Source of the DNA: Lacrimispora amygdalina
Lineage (GTDB): Bacteria; Bacillota; Clostridia; Lachnospirales; Lachnospiraceae
Assembly (NCBI RefSeq): GCF_900205965.1
Contig: NZ_OAOF01000009.1
Coordinates: forward strand, 62,001-126,000
Direction of reading: 5' to 3'
Length of the DNA stretch: 64,000 nucleotides
Below, piece by piece: positions 16,463 through 25,914 of this stretch (position 1 is its first letter; each line of letters opens with the position of its first letter). Under the pieces are notes generated by a model that was not told where the DNA came from, ran no database searches, and saw only the letters and a list, made by a program, of their open reading frames with translations. Position numbers and translations under genes: made by a program.

Positions 16463-18787
16463 TTATCCCGCAGTCCTCTCAATGTCAATTACACCTTCGA
16501 TTTGTCTCAATTTATCAACCAGTTTTCCTAGCTCTTCCACTCCATGTGTCTCAAAAGTCATGGTAATGGTGGCTTTTCCCTGTTTGTTGGTTCTGGAATT
16601 CATGGAAGTGATATCAATCTGCCTCTCAGTAAACACCTTGGAAATGTCAACAAACATACCGATCCTGTTATTGGCAAAAATTTTGATTTCCGTAGAATAA
16701 CGTTCTTTTGTGCTCTCTCCCTCCGGCTCCTGCCACTCTGCATCGATCAGCCGGTTTCTCTCATCTTCCGGAAGATTTAAAACATTGACACAGTCTGTTC
16801 TGTGTATGGAAATACCTCTTCCTCTGGTAACAAAGCCAACAATCTCATCACCAGGCACAGGAGAGCAGCATTTGGAGAAACGGACTGCAAGGTCGTGGAT
16901 ACCCTTTACGACGATTCCGCTGCCGGTACGTCTTTTAAGGGGAAGTCTGCTGCCAATATCCTCAATGTCATTCAATATGGTATTATCCGTTACATCCTTC
17001 TTTAACTTCTTATCCCTCTCATCCACCATCTTATTGATGACCTGGCCCTCTTTTAACCCGCCGTGCCCGATGGAGGCAAGCACAGAATCCCAGTCCCGGA
17101 AGGCGTAACGTTTCATAACCTTTCCCTGGTACTCCGGCTTGTTGATCTCAGAATAATTAATACCTTTGGTTTTACAGTAGCGGTCCACCATCTCCTTGCC
17201 CCGGAGAATATTGTCTTCCTTCAGCTCTGTCTTAAACCACTGGTTTATTTTATTCTTAGCCTGGGTGCTTTTGACCACATTCAGCCAGTCACGGCTGGGT
17301 CCTTTGCTGTTCTGGGAGGTGATAATCTCTACCTGGTCCCCATTCTCAATCACATACTCGATGTTTACCAGCTTCCCGTTGACTCTGGCACCCACCATTT
17401 TGTTGCCGACTGCACTGTGTATGGAGTATGCAAAGTCAATGGGAGTGGAACCGCTGGGAAGGTTCTTCACATCCCCTGACGGAGTAAAGCAGTAAACGCT
17501 GTCGGAAAACAGGTCTAAATCACCCTTGACCATATTTAAAAATTCCTTGTTATCGGACATGTCCTTCTGCCATTCCAGTATCTGGCGCAGCCAGCTTAAC
17601 TTCTCCTGTTCCTTGCCTGCTGCAACCTGGCCGCTTCCGCTCTCCTTATACTTCCAGTGGGCTGCAATTCCGTATTCTGCAGTCCGGTGCATCTCATACG
17701 TACGGATCTGGATCTCAAAGGGCTGACCGTTGTTACCGATCAAAGTGGTATGAAGAGACTGGTACATGTTGGGTTTTGGCATGGCGATATAATCCTTAAA
17801 GCGGCCCGGGATTGGCTTATACATCTCATGAATTACGCCCAGGGCAGCGTAACAGTCCTTTACATTGTCAACGATAATGCGGACTGCAAACAAGTCATAA
17901 ATCTGATCCAGTGTCTTATTCTGGTTAACCATTTTTTTATAAATACTGAAAAAATGTTTAACGCGGCCATCGATTCTGGCTTCGATCCCGGCTTCCTTCA
18001 AGTGTTCATCCACTTCATCTACAATGCTTTTTACAAAATATTCCCTGGCATCTTTTTTCAGTGATATTTTTTCAGCCAGCTCATAGTAGGTGTCCGGTTC
18101 TAAATATTTTAAAGACAGATCGTCAAGCTCAATCTTAATTTTGGAAATACCAAGACGATGGGCAATGGGAGCATAGATCTCCATGGTCTCCTTCGCCTTT
18201 TCCTTCTGTTTCTCAGGCTTCATATACTGAAGTGTCCGCATATTGTGAAGCCGGTCTGAAAGCTTGATGATAATGACACGGATGTCCTTAGCCATAGCCA
18301 GAAACATCTTTCTTAAATTTTCCGCCTGGATCTCCATCTTATCCATAGACCAGGAAATCTGGGTCAGCTTGGTAACCCCATCCACCAAAAGGGCTACCTC
18401 TTCCCCGAATTCTGCTTTCAGTTCATCTAAGGACATAATGGTATCTTCTACCACATCATGGAGAATTCCTGCAGCTATGGTTTCTTTGTCCATCTCTAAA
18501 TCAGCCAGAATGATGGCAACACAAAGAGGATGAATGATATAGGGTTCTCCGGATTTGCGCACCTGGTCCTGATGCGCTTCTGCTGCAATATGATAGGCCT
18601 TCTCTATCATGGAGATATCATCGGATGGGTGATACCTCTTTATGCTTGCCACCAGCTCTTCATAAAGCGCCTGCGGGCTTGTAAAATCAGCGGGTGCCTC
18701 CAGATCAACATCTACTTTCTTCATCACTTTATGCTCTTTTTCTATTTCAGTCACCTTATTATTTTCCATCATTGGATTATCTGCCAT
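16463..18787 (-). CDS. rel: Bifunctional (p)ppGpp synthetase/hydrolase
   Basis: A 774-residue long RelA/SpoT homologue, the stringent-response alarmone enzyme. Domains in order: HD hydrolase (EPYIIHPLCVAIILAD and ILHDVVEDT, about residues 60-200), synthetase (PGRFKDYIAMPKPNMYQSLH, about 250-380), TGS (FTPSGDVKNLPSGSTPIDFAY, about 425-490), and a C-terminal ACT regulatory domain (about 690-774). The HD pair and the synthetase loop both look intact, so it should be bifunctional as is normal in Firmicutes. It follows add after 56 nt and may be co-transcribed. Start is preceded by AAAGGTGA. Confidence 0.95.
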   Translation of the reverse strand: MADNPMMENNKVTEIEKEHKVMKKVDVDLEAPADFTSPQALYEELVASIKRYHPSDDISMIEKAYHIAAEAHQDQVRKSGEPYIIHPLCVAIILADLEMDKETIAAGILHDVVEDTIMSLDELKAEFGEEVALLVDGVTKLTQISWSMDKMEIQAENLRKMFLAMAKDIRVIIIKLSDRLHNMRTLQYMKPEKQKEKAKETMEIYAPIAHRLGISKIKIELDDLSLKYLEPDTYYELAEKISLKKDAREYFVKSIVDEVDEHLKEAGIEARIDGRVKHFFSIYKKMVNQNKTLDQIYDLFAVRIIVDNVKDCYAALGVIHEMYKPIPGRFKDYIAMPKPNMYQSLHTTLIGNNGQPFEIQIRTYEMHRTAEYGIAAHWKYKESGSGQVAAGKEQEKLSWLRQILEWQKDMSDNKEFLNMVKGDLDLFSDSVYCFTPSGDVKNLPSGSTPIDFAYSIHSAVGNKMVGARVNGKLVNIEYVIENGDQVEIITSQNSKGPSRDWLNVVKSTQAKNKINQWFKTELKEDNILRGKEMVDRYCKTKGINYSEINKPEYQGKVMKRYAFRDWDSVLASIGHGGLKEGQVINKMVDERDKKLKKDVTDNTILNDIEDIGSRLPLKRRTGSGIVVKGIHDLAVRFSKCCSPVPGDEIVGFVTRGRGISIHRTDCVNVLNLPEDERNRLIDAEWQEPEGESTKERYSTEIKIFANNRIGMFVDISKVFTERQIDITSMNSRTNKQGKATITMTFETHGVEELGKLVDKLRQIEGVIDIERTAG

Positions 18788-18843
18788 ATACCGTCACCTT
18801 TTTTTGTAACATTCCTGTTTTCACCGATTTTTAAACGTAGTTA

Positions 18844-19836
18844 TCATACATTATACGTATGATTGTCGAAAAAAGCAATTATTTTTTCTTTCTCTTTAGC
18901 TCCGATAAAGGCAGCTTCCAGCGCATAACGGTTCATCTGCCTTAAGTCCGCTTCTGTAAATCCCATATGCTTCTTGATCAGTTCTGCCTCTTTTTCCAGA
19001 GTTGTATCTGATACAGTCATGTTATCCGTATTATAGGTGACCGGGATTCCCCAGTCATAAAAAGCTTTTAACGGGTGGGTCTCAATGGATGAAACCGCCT
19101 TCGTCTGAAGATTGCTGATTACGCACATCTCTAAGGTAATTTTTTCCTTTTTTAAGAGGTCCATACAGGATTTGGACTGAATTGCCGCACAGCCATGTCC
19201 GATTCTTTTTGCTCCATAGGAAACTGCTTTTATAATGTTTTCACAGTCTCCGCATTCTCCTGCATGTATGGTAAATGGGATATTCTTCTGTCCGGCTCTT
19301 TGAAAGAGAGGTTCAAAATGAGCCATGGGAACAAGACCTTCCGGTCCCGCAATATCTACACCAACCACACCTTTGCCAAGATAGGAAGAAGCCAGTTCAA
19401 AGGTCTCTTCATTCTCCTTATCCGATCCGTTCACCATGGAGCAGAGCAAAAGTCCTGCTTTTAGTGAGGTGCCTTCCATTCCCTTATTCATCCCTTTTAT
19501 AACCGCTTCCAGAACCCGTTCCTTTGAAAGTCCTTTTCTCATATGAAGCTGAGGTGCAAAACGGATTTCACTGTAAATCAGTCCCTGGTCAGCCAGTCTT
19601 TTAACCAGGTCCTCACAGGCCAGTGTCAAAGCTTCTTCTGTCTGCAGAAGCTGCCCTGGTAAATCAAAACAATGAAGATAATCCACAAGGCTTTCACAAT
19701 TTTCCCCCACTGATACACATTCCTTTATATCCTGTCCTTCAAAATCATATCCAATCTGCGCCGCTAAAAGCCTTACCACATCAATTGATAAGGACCCGTC
19801 AAGGTGCAGATGGAGGTCAGTTTCCAGTCGCTTCAT
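18844..19836 (-). CDS. add: Adenosine deaminase
   Basis: A 330-residue metal-dependent deaminase that converts adenosine to inosine (and deoxyadenosine to deoxyinosine) in purine salvage. Zinc and catalytic motifs are visible: DLHLHLDGSLS at the N-terminus, TIHAGECGD (catalytic Glu region), KRIGHGCAAI, and TYNTDNMTVSD. I chose ATG at 19836, which follows AAGGAGG by 8 nt; an ATG at 19854 lies before that site. It is followed by rel after 56 nt. It fits functionally with the secreted 5'-nucleotidase and apt in this window. Confidence 0.92.
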   Translation of the reverse strand: MKRLETDLHLHLDGSLSIDVVRLLAAQIGYDFEGQDIKECVSVGENCESLVDYLHCFDLPGQLLQTEEALTLACEDLVKRLADQGLIYSEIRFAPQLHMRKGLSKERVLEAVIKGMNKGMEGTSLKAGLLLCSMVNGSDKENEETFELASSYLGKGVVGVDIAGPEGLVPMAHFEPLFQRAGQKNIPFTIHAGECGDCENIIKAVSYGAKRIGHGCAAIQSKSCMDLLKKEKITLEMCVISNLQTKAVSSIETHPLKAFYDWGIPVTYNTDNMTVSDTTLEKEAELIKKHMGFTEADLRQMNRYALEAAFIGAKEKEKIIAFFDNHTYNV

Positions 19837-19933
19837 AATTGATTCCTCCTTCATTCAATGGAAATATTTTAACATATAATAAGGAAAGCAACAATTATTT
19901 ATTTTGGCGCTTATCTTCTTTTCTGATGCAGAA

Positions 19934-19976
19934 AAAAGAAGAACTGCCCCAAATACCGGACCAGTTCTTCTTTTAT
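19934..19976. terminator. Terminator after lsrF
   Basis: AAGAAGAACTG pairs with CAGTTCTTCTT around a 15-nt loop. Both sides carry A/T runs, so it can end lsrF transcription on the minus strand. It sits just after the lsrF stop (19976) and before add, separating the AI-2 locus from the add-rel unit. Confidence 0.8.
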
Positions 19977-20857
19977 TAACGGTGCACCATCTCCTGATAA
20001 AATTCAAAGGCTTCTTTATCAGTAAAGCCTTCATGCACAATTTTTCTGACTGCCGCGCACATTTCAACGGGGTTTTGACTCTGGAATATATTTCTTCCCA
20101 TGTCTACCCCCTTTGCACCGTGGCTGATAGACTGATAGGCAAGCAAAAGCGCCTCTTTCTCAGGAAGCTTCTTTCCTCCTGCTACTACAATGGGGACCGG
20201 ACAGGCAGCAACCACCTCTTCAAAATTCTCACAGTAATAAGTTTTAATGATATTTGCTCCCAGCTCCGCAACAATTCGTGTCGCCAGTTTAAAGAACCGG
20301 TCTGTGCGTTCCATCTGTTTACCCACTGCCACAACTCCCATAACAGGAATGCTGTAGCGTAGGCCTGAATTAACTGCCTTTGAAAGGTTGTCAAGGCTGG
20401 ACAGCTGCCCATCTGCTCCGATAAAAGTCTGGACCGCCAGACAGTCCGCATTCAGACGGACTGCATCTTCAATATCCACCGCCAGTATTTCGTGGGAAAG
20501 ATCTTCATCAAGCATAGAGGAGCCTGAGGTTGTACGAAGAGCAATTCCTTTCTTTCCTGCAGCAGGTACACAGCTTCTTATCGCCCCTCTGGTTCCCATT
20601 AAAACGTCCACATATGGAAGAATCTTAGGAATAACCAGGTCAAGACGTTCCAGTCCTGCAGCAGCTCCCATAAAATATCCATGGTCAAATGCAAACATAA
20701 CCGTATTATGGCTGGTTTCATCAAAGATATTAGACAGATGCTTTTTCATACCCCAGTCTAAATTATTGGCTCCTTTTACGTAAAACGGCTTATTATTTTC
20801 AAATGGAACTTCCGTATAATAATTGTGTGCAACTTTCACGCTATCAAGATCTGCCAT
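19976..20857 (-). CDS. lsrF: LsrF-like 3-hydroxy-5-phosphonooxypentane-2,4-dione thiolase
   Basis: A 293-residue class I aldolase-fold protein. In enteric bacteria LsrF cleaves the isomerised AI-2 phosphate with CoA to acetyl-CoA and dihydroxyacetone phosphate. Family features include NNLDWGMKKHL, MFAFDHGYFMG, LMGTRGAIRSC, and the candidate Schiff-base lysine in ANIIKTYYCENF, followed by VVAGGKK. It is the last gene of lsrACDBF, matching the E. coli order except that lsrG does not follow. Start has AGGAGAAAA upstream. A terminator follows. Confidence 0.92.
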   Translation of the reverse strand: MADLDSVKVAHNYYTEVPFENNKPFYVKGANNLDWGMKKHLSNIFDETSHNTVMFAFDHGYFMGAAAGLERLDLVIPKILPYVDVLMGTRGAIRSCVPAAGKKGIALRTTSGSSMLDEDLSHEILAVDIEDAVRLNADCLAVQTFIGADGQLSSLDNLSKAVNSGLRYSIPVMGVVAVGKQMERTDRFFKLATRIVAELGANIIKTYYCENFEEVVAACPVPIVVAGGKKLPEKEALLLAYQSISHGAKGVDMGRNIFQSQNPVEMCAAVRKIVHEGFTDKEAFEFYQEMVHR

Positions 20858-20909
20858 TTTTATTTTCTCCTATTCATTTTATTTATTTCACCTCATACAG
20901 GGCAGGTAA

Positions 20910-22049
20910 TTAAAAATCAAAATTGTTCATATTATCTTTGTTAAATATGGTCCGTTCCGGAAGAAGTACAACTCCGTTATTTACCTCACCGGTGGATGCT
21001 CCTTCTACCAGACAGTCATTGGGCAGTACTTCCACGGTACCTATTTTCGGAATATCTACTTTATCCCCTATCTTTAACTGATTTCCTGCAGATATGTATG
21101 CTGCCAGGTAGCAGCCGATCGCTCCCTGAACCTGGCAGTCCCAAAGTCCCCACTGCTCGATAATTCCTGCATTGCAGTAATCTTTAATGGACATGGGAGA
21201 AGCGAATCCTGTGATTGTAACGTCCTCTTTTGTAAGTCCTTTGTTCTGGGCTGCCTTGCACTGACCCGGCAGTGCTGTTGAATCATTGCAGATAATCAGA
21301 TCAATGTCCGGATTGGCCTCCAGAATCGATGCGCCGATGGAAACAGCTTTTTCTGCATCCTGCTCCGAGTAATAATTATCAGGTGCTACATTCTCCCAGT
21401 TTGGATAATTTTCTTTAATGTACGCCTCTCCTGCTGCCTGCCAGGAATTCTGATCTGCAACGGTTGCCTGGGAATAATGCCAGCAATATTTAATCTTATC
21501 CGTTTTAATATCCTTTCCCCTCTTCGTCAGGGAATCCGCCCCCATATCAACCAGCATTTTTCCAAGTATATCCGGAGTGCCCTGGGAAACCATCAGGGTA
21601 CGGGCTGTGCTTGATACGTCAGAATCCCAGGTAACTACAGTCACTCCTGCTGCTGACGCTTCTTTCAGTGCAGAATCAAGTCCGGTTGCATCTACAGAGG
21701 AAACACAGATCGCATCTACCCCGCTTGCAACTGCGTTATTAATTACCGAAACCTGATCTGCCACAGCTGCATTGGGACTCCCCTGGTAATCTACGTTTAT
21801 TCCCCACTCTTTTCCGTATTTCAAAGCCCCTTTTCCTGCTGATTCAAAAAATGCATTACCTGTCAGTTTTGGTATGAATACCACCGTCTTTCCGGTGATA
21901 TCAGATGCCTTACCATCGTCTTTGACTGCCTCTGCTTTGGGATCAGCAGCCTTTGCTGCTGCCTCAGTTGCCCCTCCGGATTTGCTGCACCCTGTCATTA
22001 CAGTTACCGTCAGCATTCCTGCCATTACAAATGCGATTGCCTTTCTCAT
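20910..22049 (-). CDS. lsrB: LsrB-like AI-2-binding lipoprotein
   Basis: A 379-residue substrate-binding protein. Residues 1-21 are a lipoprotein signal ending at VMTGC, so it should be anchored outside the membrane. The mature part is a periplasmic-binding-protein type I fold closely following enteric LsrB: FIPKLTGNAFF, TWDSDV, ATVADQNSW, ALPGQCKAA, EQWGLWDCQVQG and LLPERTIFNKDN near the end. The Lys, Asp, Asp-Gln and Pro positions that contact AI-2 in LsrB appear kept, while the residues after the Pro (GQ here, AA in enteric LsrB) differ. It feeds LsrACD. Start has GAAGGAGG upstream. Confidence 0.93.
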   Translation of the reverse strand: MRKAIAFVMAGMLTVTVMTGCSKSGGATEAAAKAADPKAEAVKDDGKASDITGKTVVFIPKLTGNAFFESAGKGALKYGKEWGINVDYQGSPNAAVADQVSVINNAVASGVDAICVSSVDATGLDSALKEASAAGVTVVTWDSDVSSTARTLMVSQGTPDILGKMLVDMGADSLTKRGKDIKTDKIKYCWHYSQATVADQNSWQAAGEAYIKENYPNWENVAPDNYYSEQDAEKAVSIGASILEANPDIDLIICNDSTALPGQCKAAQNKGLTKEDVTITGFASPMSIKDYCNAGIIEQWGLWDCQVQGAIGCYLAAYISAGNQLKIGDKVDIPKIGTVEVLPNDCLVEGASTGEVNNGVVLLPERTIFNKDNMNNFDF

Positions 22050-22100
22050 AAGAAAACCCTCCTTCTTTTATATAGCTCTTTATAAATGAGGCGTAACCCT

Positions 22101-23129
22101 CTAATTACCCCTTCCAATCCTTTTCATTTTCATAAGATACGTTTTAAATTGAGGACGGCCAAACAACGCCCGCCCAATTATAATAACCAGAAGTAAAATT
22201 CCAACCGGTATATCAAGATACTGCTGGCTCACCTTAAAGCAAAGAGGCAGACCAAATCTCAATGTCCCAATTGCAATTGCAGCCAGTGCTGTACCAAGGA
22301 CGCTGCCTTTCCCGCCTGTACTTAATGTTCCCCCAAGAACTACTGCAGTAATAATTGGTAAAGTCAGTGTTGCCCCGATATCACTTTTGGCTGTTCCCAG
22401 ATAAGAAGTCAGAATAATTCCTGCCACAGACGCACTGACTGCAGAAAGTACATAGGTACTCATAATAATCAATTTTGTGTGGATTCCCGAATATTCTGCT
22501 GCATTTTGATTGACACCAACTAAAAATACCTGTCTGCCATAGCGGGTTTTATGTAAAATGAAATATGCCAGAACCGCAAGAAACAAAAAAATAATGACCT
22601 GACTGGGTATAACCCCAAAGAGCCTGAATTTGGACAGCTTAAGAAAGCTTTCCGGAAATCCATTAATTCCTTTATAGCTTTCTGTTGCAGAAAGCTTTGA
22701 AACCAGAAGTGCGATTCCTGTATAAAGAAAGCTTCCGCCCAAAGTAACTACCATAGGCTGAACGTTGCAGTACGCTATAAAAAAGCCTGAAACTCCACCA
22801 CATACTCCTGCTGCTGCCATTGCAAGTAATGAAGCTGCCCAGATATTAACTCCCCCATCCTGCCAGGCAACACCAAGGATAATGGAGGACAACCCGACAA
22901 TGGAGCCCGCCTGAATATCAATTCCGCCCGTAATCATCACAAAGGTTACAAACAGAGAAATGATGCAAATGGAAATAATATCATTCATGCTGCCAAACAG
23001 GACTCTGGGCATTAAAAATTTGCTGTTTTTACCTGCAAAAATTACAATTTCAAGTACAATCACCAGAAACAGAACAAATTCCCACTTTTTTAAAATCTGT
23101 TTCATTTTCAGAAAAAAGGAAGTTTTCAT
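22101..23129 (-). CDS. lsrD: AI-2 ABC transporter permease LsrD
   Basis: A 342-residue membrane permease of the ribose/AI-2 ABC family, with about nine to ten hydrophobic segments. Family features are FVMITGGIDIQAGSIVGLSS after the first segments, CNVQPMVVTLGG, and the coupling region GTLSTGGKGSVLGT near residue 280. With LsrC it should form the channel for AI-2. The start overlaps the lsrC stop by 4 nt (ATGA). The assignment as LsrD and not LsrC rests on gene order. Confidence 0.9.
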   Translation of the reverse strand: MKTSFFLKMKQILKKWEFVLFLVIVLEIVIFAGKNSKFLMPRVLFGSMNDIISICIISLFVTFVMITGGIDIQAGSIVGLSSIILGVAWQDGGVNIWAASLLAMAAAGVCGGVSGFFIAYCNVQPMVVTLGGSFLYTGIALLVSKLSATESYKGINGFPESFLKLSKFRLFGVIPSQVIIFLFLAVLAYFILHKTRYGRQVFLVGVNQNAAEYSGIHTKLIIMSTYVLSAVSASVAGIILTSYLGTAKSDIGATLTLPIITAVVLGGTLSTGGKGSVLGTALAAIAIGTLRFGLPLCFKVSQQYLDIPVGILLLVIIIGRALFGRPQFKTYLMKMKRIGRGN

Positions 23130-24124
23130 GCTTTCTGCCCTCCTTTTCCGGCAGTTTTGGCAGCCAGTATTTCATGTCGGTTTTTTAGTGCCCCACGGTT
23201 TTGTACAGTCGTATTAATTACTACAATCGTTAACAGCAAAAAGCCTGTAATGGTATTGTCATAATCCGAAGAAAATCCCAAAAATACAAGAATTCTGCTA
23301 ATGGATGACATGATAACAGCTCCAATGGCCGCCCCAGCCAGGCTTCCAATCCCACCAGTCAGGCTTAAGCCGCCTAATACACATGCTGCGATTGCCTTCA
23401 TCTCATATCCACTCCCTGCGGTGGGCGTGATAAATCCAATTCTGGAGGCATAAATGATTCCTGCCATTGATGCAAACACTCCGCACAGCACATATGCCAT
23501 AATCCTGGTTTTATCTGCCGGTATTCCTACCAGTGTGGCTCCTGCAGCATTATCTCCCACTGCCACAAAATATTTCCCTTTCCTGGTTTTCGTAAGAATT
23601 AAATGCCCAATTACTATAATTACAAGTGCTGCTCCATAAAAATATGTAACATTGCCTGCTAAAAAACGATTGGAGAATATGGTAAAATCAGCCGGCAGAT
23701 TTTCTACCCAGGCACCTTTTGTGTATACATAAATAATGCCCCTCACAACTCCATTTACACCCAGTGTAAAGATCAGAGAAGGTATATTTAATACAGCAAC
23801 TCCTATCCCATTCACCAGTCCCACAAGCGCTCCCACTAAAATCGCTGCAGACACTGCTGCTCCAATCCCATAACCATCTCGCAGCAGCGTGGCGCCCACA
23901 GCAGATGACAGCCCCAGCACTGCACCAATCGATACATCAATTTCACCGGTCAGAATAACAAATGCAATTCCTGCTGAAAGAAACGTGAATACTACACTGT
24001 CATTAAAACAATTGATGATCGTCTCTGGTTTCCAAAAGCTTTGATTGATCAGACCTACCAGGAAAATCAGCACTGTCAGGAACAGAAAGCTGTTAATTTC
24101 CCTGTTTTTTAAAAATTTTTTCAT
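23126..24124 (-). CDS. lsrC: AI-2 ABC transporter permease LsrC
   Basis: A 332-residue membrane permease paralogous to the next gene. Visible features are AFVILTGEIDVSIGAVLGLSS, LNIPSLIFTLGVNGVVRG, and CVLGGLSLTGGIGSLAGA for contact with the ATPase. It overlaps lsrA by 4 nt upstream and lsrD by 4 nt downstream, so the three are tightly translated together, as expected for fixed-ratio subunits. Confidence 0.9.
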   Translation of the reverse strand: MKKFLKNREINSFLFLTVLIFLVGLINQSFWKPETIINCFNDSVVFTFLSAGIAFVILTGEIDVSIGAVLGLSSAVGATLLRDGYGIGAAVSAAILVGALVGLVNGIGVAVLNIPSLIFTLGVNGVVRGIIYVYTKGAWVENLPADFTIFSNRFLAGNVTYFYGAALVIIVIGHLILTKTRKGKYFVAVGDNAAGATLVGIPADKTRIMAYVLCGVFASMAGIIYASRIGFITPTAGSGYEMKAIAACVLGGLSLTGGIGSLAGAAIGAVIMSSISRILVFLGFSSDYDNTITGFLLLTIVVINTTVQNRGALKNRHEILAAKTAGKGGQKA

Positions 24125-25644
24125 CCCTCCACCTGCTTTCCTTCCCCTACGCCAAAGGATGCTGCCATCAGTCCGGACTGGGTAATTTCCTGCTTTTTCA
24201 GTTCCCCTCTGATCCGCCCCTGGTAAACTACCACTGCCCGGTCTGACAACTCTACAATTTCTTCCATATCAGAAGAAATCAGCATAACAGCTACCCCCAG
24301 TTTTTTAAGTTTATGAATAATCCCGTATACATCCTTTCGGGCCGCTGCATCAATTCCTCTTGTAGGTTCATCCAAAATCACAAGTCTGGGACCAGTCGCC
24401 AGGGACCTTCCAATGACTATTTTCTGCTGGTTTCCGCCAGATAAGCTGCCTGCTGACTGATCCAGTCCTGTTATTTTAATTCTGAAATCGTTAACATATC
24501 TGCTGGTTATTTCATATTCCGCTTTTCTGTTAACAAATAGTTTCCCCATTGATTTTCCTGTAATAAGCGCGGATGTCATATTAGCAGCCACATCACTGAT
24601 TGCAAACAATCCGTTCAGACGGCGGTCCTCCGGAACATAGTTAATACCCACTTTTAATATCTCCCTGGTTGAAAGACCTGTCACATCCTTTCCATCTAAA
24701 ACTGCGGTTCCGGAAAGTACCTTGTCCTTGCCAAAAACAGTTACAGCCAGTTCTGTCCGGCCAGCACCAACCACTCCTGCCACTCCTAAAACTTCTCCAG
24801 GATAGATTTTTAAACTGATATCCCAAAATCCGTAACCTGAAAAATTTTTCAGTTCAAATACAGGCATCAGCCCGGTATAATCAAGTTCCTCTGCCTCCTG
24901 TCTTTCTGCTTCCTTGCAGTCATCAGGAAGCAGCCCCTTAACTAACATCTCCCTGGTGAATTCAGAAATCTTTCCATTCAGCGTAATCACACCGTCTCTC
25001 ATGATTGCCACATGGGTTGCAATCTGAAATACCTCAGTCAGACGGTGGGTGATATAGATTATGCCAATTCCTTTTTTCTTTAAGTCTTCCACAATCTTAA
25101 AAAGGCTCTCTACCTCATCAAATGTGAGGGCACTTGTGGGTTCATCCAGGATCAGAACCCTTGCCTGTCTCATCAATCCTCTTAAAAGCTCTACCAGCTG
25201 CTGCTCTGCTATGGACAGGCTCATGGCTTTTCTTCCCAGATCCAGTTTCCAATTTATTTCAGCCATGGTCTCTTTCAGTCTCTTTTTTAAAATTCCCGGC
25301 TTTTCGCCTAAACCAATCAGGACATTTTCCTCCACTGTCATATTGGGAAACAGCAGAGGTTCCTGAGGCACCATATAGATTCCCCTGGCCAGAGATGAAC
25401 TTGGCTTGAAAACAGTCATCTTCTCTCCAGCAATGGAAACACTCCCTTGATCCGGCTGATAGATACCCATGATTATTTTCATCAATGTACTCTTTCCAGC
25501 ACCGTTTCCCCCGATCAGCGCCAGAACTTCCCCTTCCCCTAGGCTTAGATCAATTCCTTTTAAAACAGAATTGATACCAAACGTTTTTATAATTCCGCTT
25601 GCAGTAAACAGTTTTTGATCCACTGCTTCTGAATGTTTTATCAT
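24121..25644 (-). CDS. lsrA: AI-2 ABC transporter ATPase LsrA
   Basis: A 507-residue protein with two ATP-binding cassettes, the form used by ribose and AI-2 importers. The N-terminal cassette has Walker A GGNGAGKST, signature LSIAEQQLVELLRG, and Walker B RVLILDEPTSAL. The C-terminal cassette has a degenerate Walker A (GVVGAGRTE), signature LSGGNQQKIVIGR and Walker B RLVILDEPTRGID. It powers AI-2 entry through LsrCD. I chose ATG at 25644, with GGTGG 6 nt upstream; a GTG three codons upstream overlaps that site. It is the first gene of lsrACDBF. Confidence 0.93.
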   Translation of the reverse strand: MIKHSEAVDQKLFTASGIIKTFGINSVLKGIDLSLGEGEVLALIGGNGAGKSTLMKIIMGIYQPDQGSVSIAGEKMTVFKPSSSLARGIYMVPQEPLLFPNMTVEENVLIGLGEKPGILKKRLKETMAEINWKLDLGRKAMSLSIAEQQLVELLRGLMRQARVLILDEPTSALTFDEVESLFKIVEDLKKKGIGIIYITHRLTEVFQIATHVAIMRDGVITLNGKISEFTREMLVKGLLPDDCKEAERQEAEELDYTGLMPVFELKNFSGYGFWDISLKIYPGEVLGVAGVVGAGRTELAVTVFGKDKVLSGTAVLDGKDVTGLSTREILKVGINYVPEDRRLNGLFAISDVAANMTSALITGKSMGKLFVNRKAEYEITSRYVNDFRIKITGLDQSAGSLSGGNQQKIVIGRSLATGPRLVILDEPTRGIDAAARKDVYGIIHKLKKLGVAVMLISSDMEEIVELSDRAVVVYQGRIRGELKKQEITQSGLMAASFGVGEGKQVEG

Positions 25645-25684
25645 TATATCCACCCACTATCTTGATATATTTGTTCGCTCTCCA

Positions 25685-25700
25685 AACTTTTGTTACAGTC
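25685..25700 (+). repeat. Candidate LsrR operator, lsrA side
   Basis: AACTTTTGTTACAGTC at this position matches AACTTTTGTAACAATC at 25915-25930 in 14 of 16 positions. It lies between the lsrA promoter -10 box and the lsrA start, a typical repressor position. Assignment to LsrR is inference. Confidence 0.45.
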
Positions 25701-25703
25701 ATC

Positions 25704-25732
25704 ATCATACATGATAACATACAGCTTGTCAA
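25704..25732 (-). promoter_or_regulatory. Promoter of the lsrACDBF operon
   Basis: On the minus strand TTGACA (25727-25732) and TATGAT (25704-25709) are 17 nt apart. The pair is close to perfect sigma-A consensus and lies 60 nt upstream of the lsrA start. Confidence 0.75.
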
Positions 25733-25751
25733 TAGGCTCCGAAGAAATCTA

Positions 25752-25767
25752 TAGTGTATATTCACTA
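25752..25767. promoter_or_regulatory. CRP/FNR-like palindrome upstream of the lsrA promoter
   Basis: TAGTG, six bases, CACTA form a perfect inverted repeat that resembles the GTG-N6-CAC core of CRP/FNR-family sites. It is centred about 27 nt upstream of the lsrA -35 box, an activator-like place. Chance occurrence in AT-rich DNA is possible. Confidence 0.3.
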
Positions 25768-25853
25768 ATATTTTAATTTTTATCTTCATTTTTTATGCAT
25801 TTATTTTTATTTTCTCCATTTGTTTCGTTTTTTTTATTTTTAATTCAGCACTA

Positions 25854-25882
25854 TTGACAGATGATATGCAAATTGTTATACT
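25854..25882 (+). promoter_or_regulatory. Promoter of lsrR-lsrK-cupin
   Basis: TTGACA (25854-25859) and TATACT (25877-25882) are 17 nt apart, an ideal sigma-A promoter, about 70 nt upstream of the lsrR start. Confidence 0.78.
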
Positions 25883-25914
25883 ACATTTAGTTGCAAACAT
25901 TTTATTGATATAAC

